A DNA stretch of 64,000 nucleotides from Echria macrotheca. Taxonomy: Eukaryota; Ascomycota; Sordariomycetes; Sordariales; Schizotheciaceae. The translations under genes and the position numbers were made by a program. The stretch spans positions 1 to 64,000 of the forward strand of contig MU839846.1 of assembly GCA_030411725.1 (NCBI GenBank), in the 5' to 3' direction. Within the stretch, counting starts at the first letter, position 1, and the number at the start of each line of letters is the position of its first letter. Of the stretch, positions 20,839 through 31,789 are shown piece by piece. The notes under the pieces were generated by a model. That model saw only the letters and a program-made list of their open reading frames with translations, was not told the DNA's origin and did no database searches.

Positions 20839-22938
20839 ATGGCCATCTACACCCCTCTGAAAGTACCCAACAGGGAGATACGGCTTCTCTTGCTTCGGCC
20901 TGGGACAGCCGAGCAACCGCTTTACTGCTCATTGAGTGTCGTCAGCCTGGATAATGCCGTAACCTACGAGGTGAGTAGGCCTTCAGGGCTCAGACATGAT
21001 TACCCCGCGCTCACTCCATTCAAGGCCCTGTCTTATGTCTGGGGATCATCGGATTCCAACACGTCGATTGAGCTGGACGGCGAACCGTTCCGTGTAACCC
21101 CGAATCTCCATGCCGCGCTGAAGAGACTACGCCATGTGGACAAGACTCGTACGCTCTGGGTTGATGCCGTGTGTATCAACCAGGCGGACACGGCGGAGAA
21201 AAACGCGCAGGTCTCCATGATGAGCAGCATCTACGGCGGGGCTACCGCGGCTCTCCTCTGGCTGGGTGAGGAGCCTGATGTCCCGGTCCCCATCGTCAAC
21301 GCGGCTGAGGCGGACCGCATGGTGCGGGAGGCGGACAAGCACCTCCTCGACTTGGCAGCCGCACTGGATACGTGGCAATGGGAGGACCCTGACATGGCCG
21401 CGCTTTCGGGGGACTTACGCCGTGTGACCGAGACTCAAGCCCAAGCAGACTCGGCCGATGAGTTTCTAATCACACCAACCCGCCCCCACATTTGGTATGG
21501 TGATGACCGTGATTTATCAGCGCTTTCTGAAGCCTCGGAAAATCCGAACCTCAGGGCAGACAGTATCTTCCACGCCTTCGCCCTCTTCCGCCTTCTCGCC
21601 GCGAACCACCACCTAGACTCGATACCCTACCTCGTGATCAACCCAGACCGCCAAAGTACCCACCTATACCCTGCCAATGCACTACCAGCAGCGTTTTGGC
21701 TTATTACCAGAAGCTGGTGGTCGCGCATCTGGACGGTGCAAGAGTGCATCCTGCCCCGGCGGTGCACGGTCTTGTATGGCCCGGTATCGATGCCTTGGGA
21801 CGTCCTGCTTGACGGTTTATTCAACTTCCAGCACCACCGAGATACATGTTGCGCCCAGCTTCCAGGTGTGCATGATATGCTCAACGCACCCCTTGAGACG
21901 GTGCTGGAGCTGCGTGCCCTGCGAATGTCCAGAGGTGGTGTCTCGCTGGCACGCCTCCTGCCCAAGTTTCGATACCGAGAGGCGACAGACCCGCGGGATA
22001 AAGTCTACGCGTTGCTGCCGTTGGTGACGGAATGGTATGGCGCCATGCCGCTTGTGCCCGCGTACGAGAAACCTGTCGAAGAGGTATATACCGAAACAGT
22101 GGGCGGCTTGATACGCATTAGTGCTTCCCTGGATGTTCTCTGCCGTCCACCCGACCTAGCCGAGCAATTGAAGTTGCCGAGTCTCCCGTCGTGGGTTATC
22201 GACCTGAACTGGGCCGGGCCTGCTGGTGCCAGCCTTGACCGGCTGGAGAAACAACTACCGCTCTATGATGCATGCGGGGACACCACCCTCAGCAATGCGC
22301 AGTTCTACGACGGCGGAAAGGTGCTGGCACTTGAAGGCCTCCGTATCGACAGGCTGAAGCGGTGTTCTACTCTTGCGATGTATAGAAATCGCCTTGATGC
22401 GATAAACTGTATCAACTGGTGGCACAAAGTGGCCGAGGAGGAGTTGGGAAAGATTGATTTTAGGTGGAGTGAAAGATTTGCGAGGACGCTCTGTGCTGAT
22501 ACCACGCTAACACACGGCCCCGAGGAGCGACATAATGGGTTTAGAAGAGCTGCTGAGTCGGACTACCAAGACATCGGCGTGTGGTTGGACAGGATCCGAT
22601 CGTGCTCGCCGAACGAGCCTGATGACGAAAACGGCGGTCGTCTCAGTCGAGTTGTAAAGGCGGCTATACAGATGCGGGTTTTTGTGGTAACTGAGAAAAA
22701 CCGGATGGGACTTGTGCCGAATTCAGCGAGAATCACGTTTCCCAGGCCAGACGAGATCTTTATTTTCCCGGGCGGCAAGTCACCCTTCATTCTTAGGGAC
22801 GTCGGGATAAGAGAAATCCCTGGTGTTGGGCTCCAGCCTTGTTACTCATTCTTGGGAGACTGCTATATCGATGGTGTCATGGACGGGGAAGGAATAGGAG
22901 ACCTCAATGCCGAGAAGAAGACCGTGTATATCGTCTAG
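20839..22938 (+). CDS. HET-domain protein (heterokaryon incompatibility)
   Basis: A single-exon protein of 699 residues. The HET domain (PF06985) opens at about residue 61 with FKALSYVWGS (ALSYVWG 63-69), continues with LWVDAVCINQ at 106-115 and the MSSIYGGA...LLWLGEE block to about 145; these are the three classic HET signature blocks. Further HET-typical positions are WWSRIWTVQE at about residue 295 and the ATDPRDKVYALL block near 390. The start is supported by the family-typical IYTPL..REIRLLLLRPG N-terminus. HET proteins trigger cell death on non-self recognition; no partner domain (NACHT, ankyrin) is fused here. The second HET gene and a membrane protein lie downstream on the opposite strand. 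Its recognition partner is unknown. Confidence 0.93.
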   Translation: MAIYTPLKVPNREIRLLLLRPGTAEQPLYCSLSVVSLDNAVTYEVSRPSGLRHDYPALTPFKALSYVWGSSDSNTSIELDGEPFRVTPNLHAALKRLRHVDKTRTLWVDAVCINQADTAEKNAQVSMMSSIYGGATAALLWLGEEPDVPVPIVNAAEADRMVREADKHLLDLAAALDTWQWEDPDMAALSGDLRRVTETQAQADSADEFLITPTRPHIWYGDDRDLSALSEASENPNLRADSIFHAFALFRLLAANHHLDSIPYLVINPDRQSTHLYPANALPAAFWLITRSWWSRIWTVQECILPRRCTVLYGPVSMPWDVLLDGLFNFQHHRDTCCAQLPGVHDMLNAPLETVLELRALRMSRGGVSLARLLPKFRYREATDPRDKVYALLPLVTEWYGAMPLVPAYEKPVEEVYTETVGGLIRISASLDVLCRPPDLAEQLKLPSLPSWVIDLNWAGPAGASLDRLEKQLPLYDACGDTTLSNAQFYDGGKVLALEGLRIDRLKRCSTLAMYRNRLDAINCINWWHKVAEEELGKIDFRWSERFARTLCADTTLTHGPEERHNGFRRAAESDYQDIGVWLDRIRSCSPNEPDDENGGRLSRVVKAAIQMRVFVVTEKNRMGLVPNSARITFPRPDEIFIFPGGKSPFILRDVGIREIPGVGLQPCYSFLGDCYIDGVMDGEGIGDLNAEKKTVYIV

Positions 22939-23072
22939 GTAAGGTATGAAGAACGAATTAAGGTAGAGAGTTCAGGGAATCAGAGTACCTAGGTCAGATA
23001 AGGTACCTTAGCTACCATTGAGAGAGATAGTACATTGAGACCAAAGCCCTGGTAGCGTGTTGATACTGTTTG

Positions 23073-24734
23073 CTAAGCGTAAATCCAGTTCTTCACCGGC
23101 TCCTGAGAAACACCCGGCCCACTTATTACCAACCGGTCCATGACCGTACCATTGAGATACCCGAACCTTACCATGCCGTAAGTTGCTTGTCTCTGCCCGT
23201 AGTCCTTCAGCAGTCCCTTTGCAGGCACATTGGAACCTGCGTCACTGAGTATAGGCGCATCGAAAGCCTTTGCTGTCTCAATTGGGGATAGTGACACGTC
23301 ACGTCCCAGCTGCCACCACCCCCACGACATTGGTATGACTGCGAGAAATGCCAGAACGATAAGGAGCAAAGAGACAGCAAGGAATATATAAACCGACTCA
23401 TATACTGGCTCGGACCAACTGTCCACTGCGTTGGTGAGTTGAACGGTGGTTGAGGAATTTGCCATGGTAAGCGCGGTGCGGAACATCAACTGTCGGGTTG
23501 CATCGAGCAGATCGTCGGTTGGATCCGTCCAGTAAATGGGGCAGTCGAAATTGCCGTAGAGCTGGTCGGTCGCACTCCCTGTACCGTCTGAGGCAGCGTA
23601 TTGGATAGCCGTGATACCAGAGGCAGTCAGCTCGAAACCAACGGCGCCTGCGAAGCGGAGCGCTACACTGGACTGGAACATGGTATTTGCAGCCAGGTAG
23701 ATGCCACCGTGATCCGAAGGACCGACAGTTTGCATTGATTCCGCGGGGGTGTATCGGATGACCTGGTCGGTGGAATATGGAAAAGAAGGATCAAGGGATA
23801 CTGTCTGGTTGACGATGAGGACATGGTAGTCGAGAACAGCCGGGGTGAGAGTACAGAGCTTTTTGTCCAGTGTTCCGTTGCATCCAGCCCTTGATTTGAC
23901 CAAGGTCGACAGGTTGAATGAGGGTGATGGATCATCCACTTCGTTGTACAGAAATTCGGTTTTGAAGACGTCGACGCTGTCGGTGGCCTGAGATGTCACC
24001 TGGAATGAGACCTGGCTCTCACTGCAGTGAATGTCGTATCCGGCCGCTTGTAAGGTCCCACTGCATGTGCCACGGCAGGGTGAGCTCTGGATCGGAATAG
24101 GACGTTGAGCGGTGTAGTCCTGAACGACACGCCCGAAATCCAGCGTCGTGAAACCGACAAGATGGCCTCTTCCGCCGATTATTCCCGTGGCTCCAGATGG
24201 GAGCTGTGCGAGGGCCTGAATGTCGGCGTTAACCGGCCCGGAGACGGACTTTACTGATACCTTCGATGACCGTTGCGCCAATGGAGAATCTGCGGGCAGA
24301 ACTGAGAGAAGGATGGACGCCAAGGCGACCATGTTAAAGCTTCTCCCAGCCAGCAGAGAGTCCTTTAGACTCTCACCAAACGCCCAGATGTGGTGTAATT
24401 TGGCGAGGGTTGTATCACCTTTCAAAGCCGTAACCCACCAGGTGATTTGCAGGTTCTCGCTGAACGAGTACCGGAGGAGAATGTTTGCAACGGCGGATGC
24501 TACGGCCAGGTACACAGCTGGTGAGATACCCCAGGATGAGACCGGGCTGCCGTCAGAAAGAATAACGACAGCACCCATTGCTGCCGCTGCGCATAATGCA
24601 GCAAGCAACGCCGCAAAGCTTGCAAACGGGAATCTGCGAACAGCACCTGGACGCCACCGAGCATCGATCTGATTGGCTGGGAGAAGTCGTTGGCCCCCTG
24701 AAGAGGGGGACATCGGAGGTGAAGTTGTATTCAT
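23073..24734 (-). CDS. DUF3176-like multi-pass membrane protein
   Basis: A single exon of 553 residues. The N-terminus has a cytosolic Pro/Ser-rich head and hydrophobic segments at about 38-60, 72-90 and 130-148. A long extracytosolic loop (about 150-445) follows with paired Cys and several N-glycosylation sequons (NLS, NGT, NQT, NSS). A last membrane segment lies at about 447-470 (VYIFLAVSLLLIVLAFLAVIP) before a cytosolic tail. The arrangement, and the WAFGESLKDSLLAGRSF region before the third segment, match fungal DUF3176 proteins, whose role is unknown. It lies between two HET genes and is tail-to-tail with the first (134 bp apart). The family call is moderate; the membrane topology is clear. 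Confidence 0.7.
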   Translation of the reverse strand: MNTTSPPMSPSSGGQRLLPANQIDARWRPGAVRRFPFASFAALLAALCAAAAMGAVVILSDGSPVSSWGISPAVYLAVASAVANILLRYSFSENLQITWWVTALKGDTTLAKLHHIWAFGESLKDSLLAGRSFNMVALASILLSVLPADSPLAQRSSKVSVKSVSGPVNADIQALAQLPSGATGIIGGRGHLVGFTTLDFGRVVQDYTAQRPIPIQSSPCRGTCSGTLQAAGYDIHCSESQVSFQVTSQATDSVDVFKTEFLYNEVDDPSPSFNLSTLVKSRAGCNGTLDKKLCTLTPAVLDYHVLIVNQTVSLDPSFPYSTDQVIRYTPAESMQTVGPSDHGGIYLAANTMFQSSVALRFAGAVGFELTASGITAIQYAASDGTGSATDQLYGNFDCPIYWTDPTDDLLDATRQLMFRTALTMANSSTTVQLTNAVDSWSEPVYESVYIFLAVSLLLIVLAFLAVIPMSWGWWQLGRDVSLSPIETAKAFDAPILSDAGSNVPAKGLLKDYGQRQATYGMVRFGYLNGTVMDRLVISGPGVSQEPVKNWIYA

Positions 24735-25142
24735 GTTCTGATATCAAGGAGCTGAAGGATTCTTGGGAAGTTGTCATTATTGTCTTAAAGATATTGGTAT
24801 CGATTGTCTGATCTTGCCGTATTATATCTCTGGGGATACAATTCTGGTGTGACATACGCTGGCGTGATGCCGGCGCGCCAACTGCAGCCACAAAGCCACA
24901 AAGCACCTAAGTGGTTAGTTTCTTAGCTCCTCATCCTCCCTTCGGGGTCGCCACGACTTTTGTGTGGGCGCCGGTCTCAAGTGGCCTGACCCTGGAGGCC
25001 TATGCAGATGTGACTCATTCGAGCTTTGGTAAGAGTTTCCCCCTGATCTTACCACTGTTTGCTCTTGTCGAAAAGTTGGCATCTGATGACATCGCGAGTT
25101 TTACACCAATGACATGCGTATTGTATTCTTCTTGAATCCGTG

Positions 25143-28100
25143 TCAAATGAGCTTGAACAGGCGCTTCTCTCCCAATACACACCCTTCCGGTACCTTTGGT
25201 GACTTTGATTTGACTTCTGACAGATCGACCCCCCTGACAACGGCACATCCAGCGAACCGCCCTGTATATGCGTTGTCCTTGAAGCTTCTGACCAACACAG
25301 GGAATGAGAGACCGTCCAGCAACACAACTTCATCGCCCTCCCGGGGCTCCACGCCAGGGGCTGTCAGGCCATGAAAGCCCCTTCTCGTTCGGAACAGAAA
25401 CCGCATGTTGAAGTGAGTGCGTATCGCATCGTTACGGCGTATCCTCGTCGCCACCACCTCGTCTCTGGATTCCAAGTCGTCTATCTGTGCTTGTATACGC
25501 CAGTCGAGCGACATCCTATGGAGCTCTTCCCCAGCGGAGCTCAGACGGTCCACAATACGTGTGAACTCGGCATAATTGTTGGCGTCGAGAAGAATCAGGC
25601 TACATAGACCCAGATATCGATCCAAGGTCTCACCTATTTTGAGAGGAACTGGAAGCCCAGTCGCGGCCGATCTTAAAAAGGAGCGCAGGCTCGTAGCGAG
25701 GTCACTAGCGTTCGCATCGGACCACACTGATTTCCCGAGCGAATCGTCCTGGCGGGTCACGACGCTTGTTTGCTGCCACAAGGACGACCTCTTAAGGCAT
25801 TCCAAAACGTAGCCGAGATTACCCCAGCCAAAAACGCAGTCCCCAAGGAAATCCGTGGCCAGAATCTTCCGAAACGCGTCGTCGAGCCGGGGGCTAAAGA
25901 TATCGGCGAGTAGGGCGGGCTCAGTGCTCTCCATCCCACCAAATAGCTCAGCCACGGTTTGGCTCCCAGTTTTGAAGGCATGCCAAAACAGAACATTCCA
26001 GGAAGGTACACACTCCGCGATGGCAGCCGGAAGGTTGTCGCTTGCGCTAAAGTTGCCCGCCCATGCGGCCACCGGTAACCGCGGATGAGCAATACCGCAG
26101 TCGTCTTGGGCGGCCACGGAACGGCATATCTTCAGAAATCTGTCGAATAATGGGTTCTGCTGCTCTTCTTCCGTCGGAGTATACTCTGCGTAGGAGTGAG
26201 GGCGAGTATGATCTGCGTCAAATCCCCACAGATTTCGTAACACAGCTCCATTCTCCAGCTCATCATCCCCGGAACCCATCCGCAAAACCGCATCAACCGT
26301 ATCAAGCCTGCGACCCTCGGCGTGGAGTGCGTGATCCAATATGATCAATCTGAGCTGTGGAGCTCTGCCTGCCACCCCCAGGTGGTCTCGAGGCAGCAGC
26401 TCCGTCGCTGGAGGTGCCGCACGCTTGGTGAAATCGGGAAGCCAGCTTGGGAGCAGAAATTCCGTGGCCGCTTCATCGTCAAAGCGATGCGGGTACCACC
26501 ACAACATATCCCCCCAGCCCTCAAACTGAATTAGAAACACCGCGAGGCAGGCGTATAGGAGTTCGAGCCGCATCGTGTAGTCTGGCACGAAAACTCTTCT
26601 GAACACCGGGTCAAATATTTCTCGCAAACCGTAGACGAGGTCCCGCGGGTCTGTCGCGCGTGCGGAGAGAGAGCGGTACAGGCGGCTTGGAATATCTAAG
26701 CCGTGGGTGGAGAATCGCCTCTGGATCAACTCGGATATTCGATGAATCTCGTGACTGAACTGGTCGGCTGTCTTCGCGCCCGTCGCCCTCTCAATGTGCG
26801 GCAGGATCCAATCCTCGACGACACCTCTGCCCCCACTGTACCAGGCCCAGGACGCCTCCATCAAGAGCGGTATGTCGCGTTTCAAAACCGCGTTGCTGAC
26901 GCCCCTGAACCCCCAGTACCAGACGGGCTCCTTGGTCGCGAGGTAAAACTCCTGGATTGTCCACACACGCCGCCACCACGGCCGGCAGCAAAAGTCAATG
27001 AAGCCTTTACAGACAACAGCCCTATTGAAACCGCCTTTCTCGAACGGGTCCTCGTCACCGCTTGCCTGTGAGTCCTGGGATCTCAGGAGAAATTCGAACA
27101 ATGCTGTGATCAAACTCCCTTCGCGCGTTGTCCGCGACGGCCAGCCGTGGAAGATCGCGACCTCACTCGCAGACCGGTATATCTCACCCATCTTCTGCAC
27201 TTCGATGGAGCGCTCTGCCACACTCGCCTGGTTGATGCAGACGGCGTCGACCCAAAGCCTGCGCCGAGTGTCAGGGCGTCTGAGGGAGACCAAAGCGCCG
27301 AACAACCACATGCCGATCTTGACTTGGACCCCATTTACTGTCATGGTCTCGCTCGGCGTTGGTGATCCCCATGTATAAGAAAGCGCCTCGTACGTGTTTC
27401 TGGCCTCCTCCAACGGGACCCTGATGAGATCAACTACTATCGGGACGGTTTCGTCGTCGGGGCCGGGGTGGATTTCAATGAGGCGGATCGACTGGGACAT
27501 GGAATCAAGGCGCAGATCGGCGTATAGTTTTTTGTCCCACGTTAAATAGTTCTCAAATGCTCGGTTTAGCTGCTGCTGAATTGGAGCCGGAAGCACATCC
27601 ACAGGTAGAGGGCCTTCGGCAGATGACGTTGTCGAGGGACCACCGCTTCGGACAGCCGTGTTGGCTTGGCTGGCATCTTCGAGGGCTTTAGTGCTGCGTT
27701 TCATATCGCGGTATGAGAGCACTGGCGGTTGGTCCTGTGATGATGACGTTTCGCTGGCGTGATTTCTCTTGGCGACCCTCGGCAGGACTACATCCAGGGA
27801 GGAACGAAAAATCTGAACAACCAGCTCTTCATCTTCGGGGCTCTGCAAGAGCCGCACGGGTTCTTCCAAGTTCAGCAGCCTCGTATCCATCATTCGCATT
27901 GCTCGAACAAGATCCGCCTCCGGTGTTAGTTCCGGTGTCAGTTCTCTTGCTGAGGATTTGGAACTCTTGGGCATCGTCGCCTCTGTATGCTGCGGGGGGG
28001 AGTCATCATTGGGCAGTGCGTCCTTGGATTGATACTGATTGAGTTCACGCCCCCCCTCGACCGCTTGGCGGGCCGCTGCGCCCTGAGATAGTGGCTGACC

Positions 28101-28480
28101 CTCAGCGTCCTCCGCATCAGCACTCCTTGCTCGAAGGGCGTTGGCAAGCATCGTCTCCACCACACTGACCGCCTCGTCTTCTGCCCTTCCTGACGACGGG
28201 TTGGCGTGGGGCTGGGGCAGTGAGACGCCAGACGCTGGAACCGATGTAGTACCTGAACAAAGAGACAGGAAATGTCCGGTCAGTCAGTCACCAGCCGAGT
28301 TTCTCTCTACAAACAGTCACACACCCATAGGCCAGTAAACTCACCAAGACCCACAGCTTGAGCCACCTGAATGAAATACGGCCGCAATTCCCTCCATATT
28401 TGCAGGCGTCGCCAGATCGCCGCGCGCCAACTCACAGGCGGCTCTCGAGTATTCGCCAGTTTGGAGTTTGTGCTACCCAT
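25143..28480 (-). CDS. HET-domain protein with probable N-myristoylated N-terminus (two exons)
   Basis: Exon 1 is 28480-28345 and exon 2 is 28252-25143, separated by a 92-bp intron (GTGAGT...TTCAG). The frame continues exactly and gives about 1,081 residues. The large open frame alone lacks exon 1. Exon 1 encodes MGSTNSKLANT..., fitting the N-myristoylation consensus (Gly2, Ser6, Lys7), then an amphipathic Trp/Arg-rich helix. A disordered, Ser/Pro/Glu-rich linker of about 250 residues leads to the HET domain: YEALSYTWGS, LWVDAVCINQA, the MGEIYRSASEVAIFHGW block, and then WWRRVWTIQEFYLA and ATDPRDLVYGL. The C-terminus carries GDEVVLLDGLSFPVLVR, typical of long fungal HET proteins. Membrane anchoring would place the death-inducing domain at the plasma membrane; this is inferred, not shown. 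Confidence 0.88.
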
Positions 28481-28798
28481 GTCTGTGATACCATATGGTA
28501 GGAAGCGCGGAGCGTTCGAGAGACGTCGCTACGTCGGGTCAGCAAGATATTGAAGAAGTGGTGGCCGAAGAAGTTGGAGATGGGCAGTTGTTTGTGTGAC
28601 CCGAATTGCTCGAGAGCGAGGCGGGGTTGTTTGACACCATCCGCTCAGCCGCACTCACCGGAAACACGTGGTCGTCGGATTTGGGCTTAGAAGGGTTTAA
28701 ATCCAGTATACTCTGTGTATAGTACGCACTGTGGTGCGAGGCTCGCCAGGAAGGCCATTCAACGCTGATCTCGCCGCTGAAGGCAATTTTTGGAGGCG

Positions 28799-29208
28799 TC
28801 TGATAGGGGTGCACCCCCCTTTTGATCCGTACGCATCCCTTTTAAAGATAGATCTCTCGCCTACACCCCCAAATAAAAGCGTTTCAGCGTAATAGCAATG
28901 CCATCAGGGCCATTAATAAGGGGTTTACGGTCTATTAATTACGTTCTTAAACCTCTATTTAGAGAAAATAAGGTAGAAAAGGTCTCGACATAACCCGTAT
29001 CCAGGGGTTTAGCAAATAAACGTAACTACCTTAAATCTTTACTTTTCTCACCCTTTAGCTAATTAGGACTATTATATATGTTCAATAGGCCTAGTACACG
29101 TAGACATCCAGCTTTTTAAAAGGATATCAACAGTAGATTAGAGGGGAGATGCATAAAACGCTATTGTGGGGATGCACCCGTAGCAAAAGGGGGGTGCACC
29201 CTATCAGA
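28799..29208. mobile_element. 410-bp MITE with TCTGATAGGGTGCACCCCC ends
   Basis: The left end TCTGATAGGGGTGCACCCCC and the right end, read inverted, TCTGATAGGGTGCACCCCCC differ by one base in the first dozen; both continue CTTTTG. The subterminal words CGCATCCC and TGCATCCC are also mirrored. The interior is AT-rich, partly degraded, and non-coding. TA dinucleotides at the edge of the GGGTGCACC block suggest a TA-type duplication, but the exact boundary is ambiguous. It sits upstream of the second HET gene and of the LaeA-like gene. Confidence 0.75.
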
Positions 29209-29791
29209 TACCGAAATCTGGCACCTCACACAATCTAGGTGAAAAGCCGGAAAAATATGGGCGGTGACGAGCAAGAGGCCCTTGGATTGCCGCTGATGAT
29301 GCCTTTACACCCGCGTCCGCGAAAAGATGTCTTCTACGTTGGCAGCTATTTGTTTAAGATTAAATACCCAGCAGCACCCGCCGTGTTTCTGTTGTTTTGT
29401 ATACCATTATGTCTCATTAGGTAGGTACCTAAGCTACCTGATTGTCAAGTTAGATGTCGGGACAAGGGATGGCTCGGCACTGGTAGACCGTCGGCTACCT
29501 AACCAAAAAGGCCAGACAATCTGCATTCCCTTCCCGGCAGGAACGGGAAATGAATCGGCTATCGCAGCCATCTAACGGCCCGGCTAGTATGTTGGAAAGA
29601 TGGCGCTTCAAGGATACAGGAGGGGGTTCGGCTGGCTAAAAGTCGTGGGTGTCTGGACCACACATCCTCGCCGCGGGACTTTTTCCATCTCTTCCCCAGC
29701 TCCAGACTACTTGTCCACTTCTTAGCCCAGAATCTTAAAAGCTAGAAATTTACTTCAACCCACCCCATCAAACCAGTCAAGCCGGCCAGGA

Positions 29792-30676
29792 ATGAACACC
29801 GACACGGCTAAGTCACCAAGGGGCTTTTATAGCCTCCCCTCTCATCTCGAAGGCGACAACCGGCGGTTGAACCAGCAACACGAGGTGTTTCGTCTCATTC
29901 TATCCTCGTCTCTGCTGCATACACCCGTTTCTTCATGCTTCCAAGGATTTGTCCTGGATGTCGGGACCGGGACGGGAATATGGGCGACCGAGTTTGCCGC
30001 GGAACACCCAAACGCGCAGGTGACTGGAATCGATCTATTTGACCCTTTGAAATCCGCCAAGGGAGTGCCGCCAAATTGCGCGTTCGGCGTCGCCAATGCC
30101 GAAGGTAGCGACGAGGAGTGGGATAGCGTCGTGCCGCCTGGGAGCTTCGATCTTATCCACACACGTATGTTTCTCATGATACTGCGGGACGCGCGGACCG
30201 TGGTCGAGCGCATCTTCCGCGCATTGCGGCCAGGCGGAAGAGTCGAGTTCCAGGAGAAGCAGGATCCGTACCGGAGCGATGACCCCAGCCCCGAGGCCCA
30301 GGATACGCCGCTGCTCAGACATGCCCGACTGCGGGTTGAAGCCGCGGCCCGGTGCGGACTGGACAGAGCGGTTGCCCGGTTGATACCTATGTGGATGGCT
30401 GAGATTGGTTTTGAGGAAATTGAAGCGGTTGAGTACAAAATTCCGATCGGTCCTTGGATGGAAGGTGAGGCCATGAAGATCGCGGGGACTAAATACTTGG
30501 AATGTCTTGAGTGGGGAACTCTAGGATTCTCTAAGACCATCTTCATAAAGGGGCTGGGCTGGACGGAGGAGCAGGTGCTGGGGAATGTTAGAGGGGCCGT
30601 CAATGATCTTGGGAATGGGAAGGTGTATTCTCCCATAATGTTTATTACCGGGCGGAAGCCAGCGAGGTCTATGTGA
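29792..30676 (+). CDS. SAM-dependent methyltransferase, LaeA/TAM-like
   Basis: Single exon, 294 residues. Motif I VLDVGTGTGIW is at residues 54-64 and is followed by EFAAEHPNAQVTGIDL with the acidic loop residue that binds the SAM ribose. Next come FDLIHTRM (motif IV region), the LRPGGRVEFQE block, and a C-terminal WMEGEAMKIAGTKYL segment. This pattern (TGTGIWA, LIHTR, LRPGG, FQE) is that of the LaeA-like methyltransferases that abound in filamentous fungi, some regulating secondary metabolism and some acting as tailoring enzymes. Which one this is cannot be told. The start codon follows an A-rich leader, with a CAGGAATGAAC context. It is flanked upstream by the MITE. Confidence 0.87.
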   Translation: MNTDTAKSPRGFYSLPSHLEGDNRRLNQQHEVFRLILSSSLLHTPVSSCFQGFVLDVGTGTGIWATEFAAEHPNAQVTGIDLFDPLKSAKGVPPNCAFGVANAEGSDEEWDSVVPPGSFDLIHTRMFLMILRDARTVVERIFRALRPGGRVEFQEKQDPYRSDDPSPEAQDTPLLRHARLRVEAAARCGLDRAVARLIPMWMAEIGFEEIEAVEYKIPIGPWMEGEAMKIAGTKYLECLEWGTLGFSKTIFIKGLGWTEEQVLGNVRGAVNDLGNGKVYSPIMFITGRKPARSM

Positions 30677-31789
30677 TGGGTGGAATACAGGAACGAGGGA
30701 TGAATCCGAAATCACTGCACGATTTCGATAACGCGAGGTACCTACCTAGGTGAAGGTACCTAGGCAACGTCGAGGATGTCAGTTATCGCTCTCTCTAATA
30801 AGGTCACCCGTCATTTTCTCGTCGATGCGCCTTCTTTACCTCGAGCCCTAACTCCGTCTCAGCTGCCTCGCTCGCCACCAATGCTTGAGGCTCTTATATC
30901 TAGGTTCAGCCCCATCAGTCCAGTGTGCTCGGCAGTCATTCTGTATTCGACATCCGCTGCTTTAACACCGGGCTATTATCGTCTTCCAAGTTTTAGGTGG
31001 AAGGACGCAGATCTCATGATAATGTGATACGGGGATTGTGTCCACCACGGGAGAGCCGTATTTGATCAGCTGTCTTTTTATTCAAATCCAAAGTTGGGGG
31101 TGCGGGTATTGGGTTAAGGGTAGGGGTAAAAGCTTTTCTGGCCCTGTTAACTGCCAAGATCGTTTACAAAATTTATTTCCTAACAGCAGTGTGCACACCG
31201 CGCAGGTAAGCCTGGGTCATCAACGTCGCCATCGCCATTACCATCGCCATTTCTAACCCTAACCCTATACGCCCAACCCTAACCTTATCGCTATCGCTGA
31301 CCACCCCCACCACAGCCAGCATCTAGCAATTGAAATGAGTGGTGGTGGTGAATTTTGAAGAAGGATCAAATAAACCACCACCGCTGTCGAATCCCAGCTG
31401 CTGATTCGTGGGAGCCCTGTGGAGCTTGGTGGAGGTTTCCTATTTCCCAGCCACCCCCACGACCACAGCGCGAAACACGTGCGATGCATGCTGACCAGCG
31501 CGTTCCCACTGCCTTTTCAAGAGGGCGGTTAACATTTCTACCCTGCCTGCATTGCGATATGCACCTCTGTCTCACAGTATCGGCAGCGACGACATGTTTA
31601 CGCTAGGAATGTTGTCTTCATCGCCCACCGCCAACGATGCGGGGGCGAGTTCGCCCTCTGAGAGTCAGCCCAACCCCGCGCTCCTGCCTGGCGCATACTC
31701 CGAAAATGAAGAGGAAAAGAGTGAAAAGGACTCAGACTCAGATTCCTCCTCCATCAACAGCGGTAACTTGACCTTGGAATGCTCTTCAG
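30677..31789. other. Intergenic region, no gene seen apart from a possible upstream exon
   Basis: Contains TACCTAGGTA-type motifs (about 30,737-30,765), a telomere-like tract (31,253-31,286) and Pro/His-codon-rich low-complexity sequence. An open frame with ATG at 31,594 (MFTLGMLSSS..., Ser/Glu/Asp-rich) may be an N-terminal exon of the next gene, but no intron of normal length joins it in frame, so it was not included. Confidence 0.5.
31253..31286. repeat. Interstitial telomere-like tract (CCCTAA)n
   Basis: Two clusters, CTAACCCTAACCCTA and CCAACCCTAACCTTA, lie close together, each with about two units of the common fungal telomere repeat TTAGGG (other strand). Far too short to be a telomere. 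Confidence 0.6.

Noticed and set aside
29842..30636. 264-codon minus-strand ORF
   Set aside because: Mirror frame of the LaeA-like methyltransferase, whose motifs are on the plus strand.
31594..31789. Ser/Glu-rich open frame (ATG at 31,594) as first exon of the TPR-CorA gene
   Set aside because: The only frame-compatible intron would be 27 bp (31,763-31,789), too short; left as a possibility in the text.
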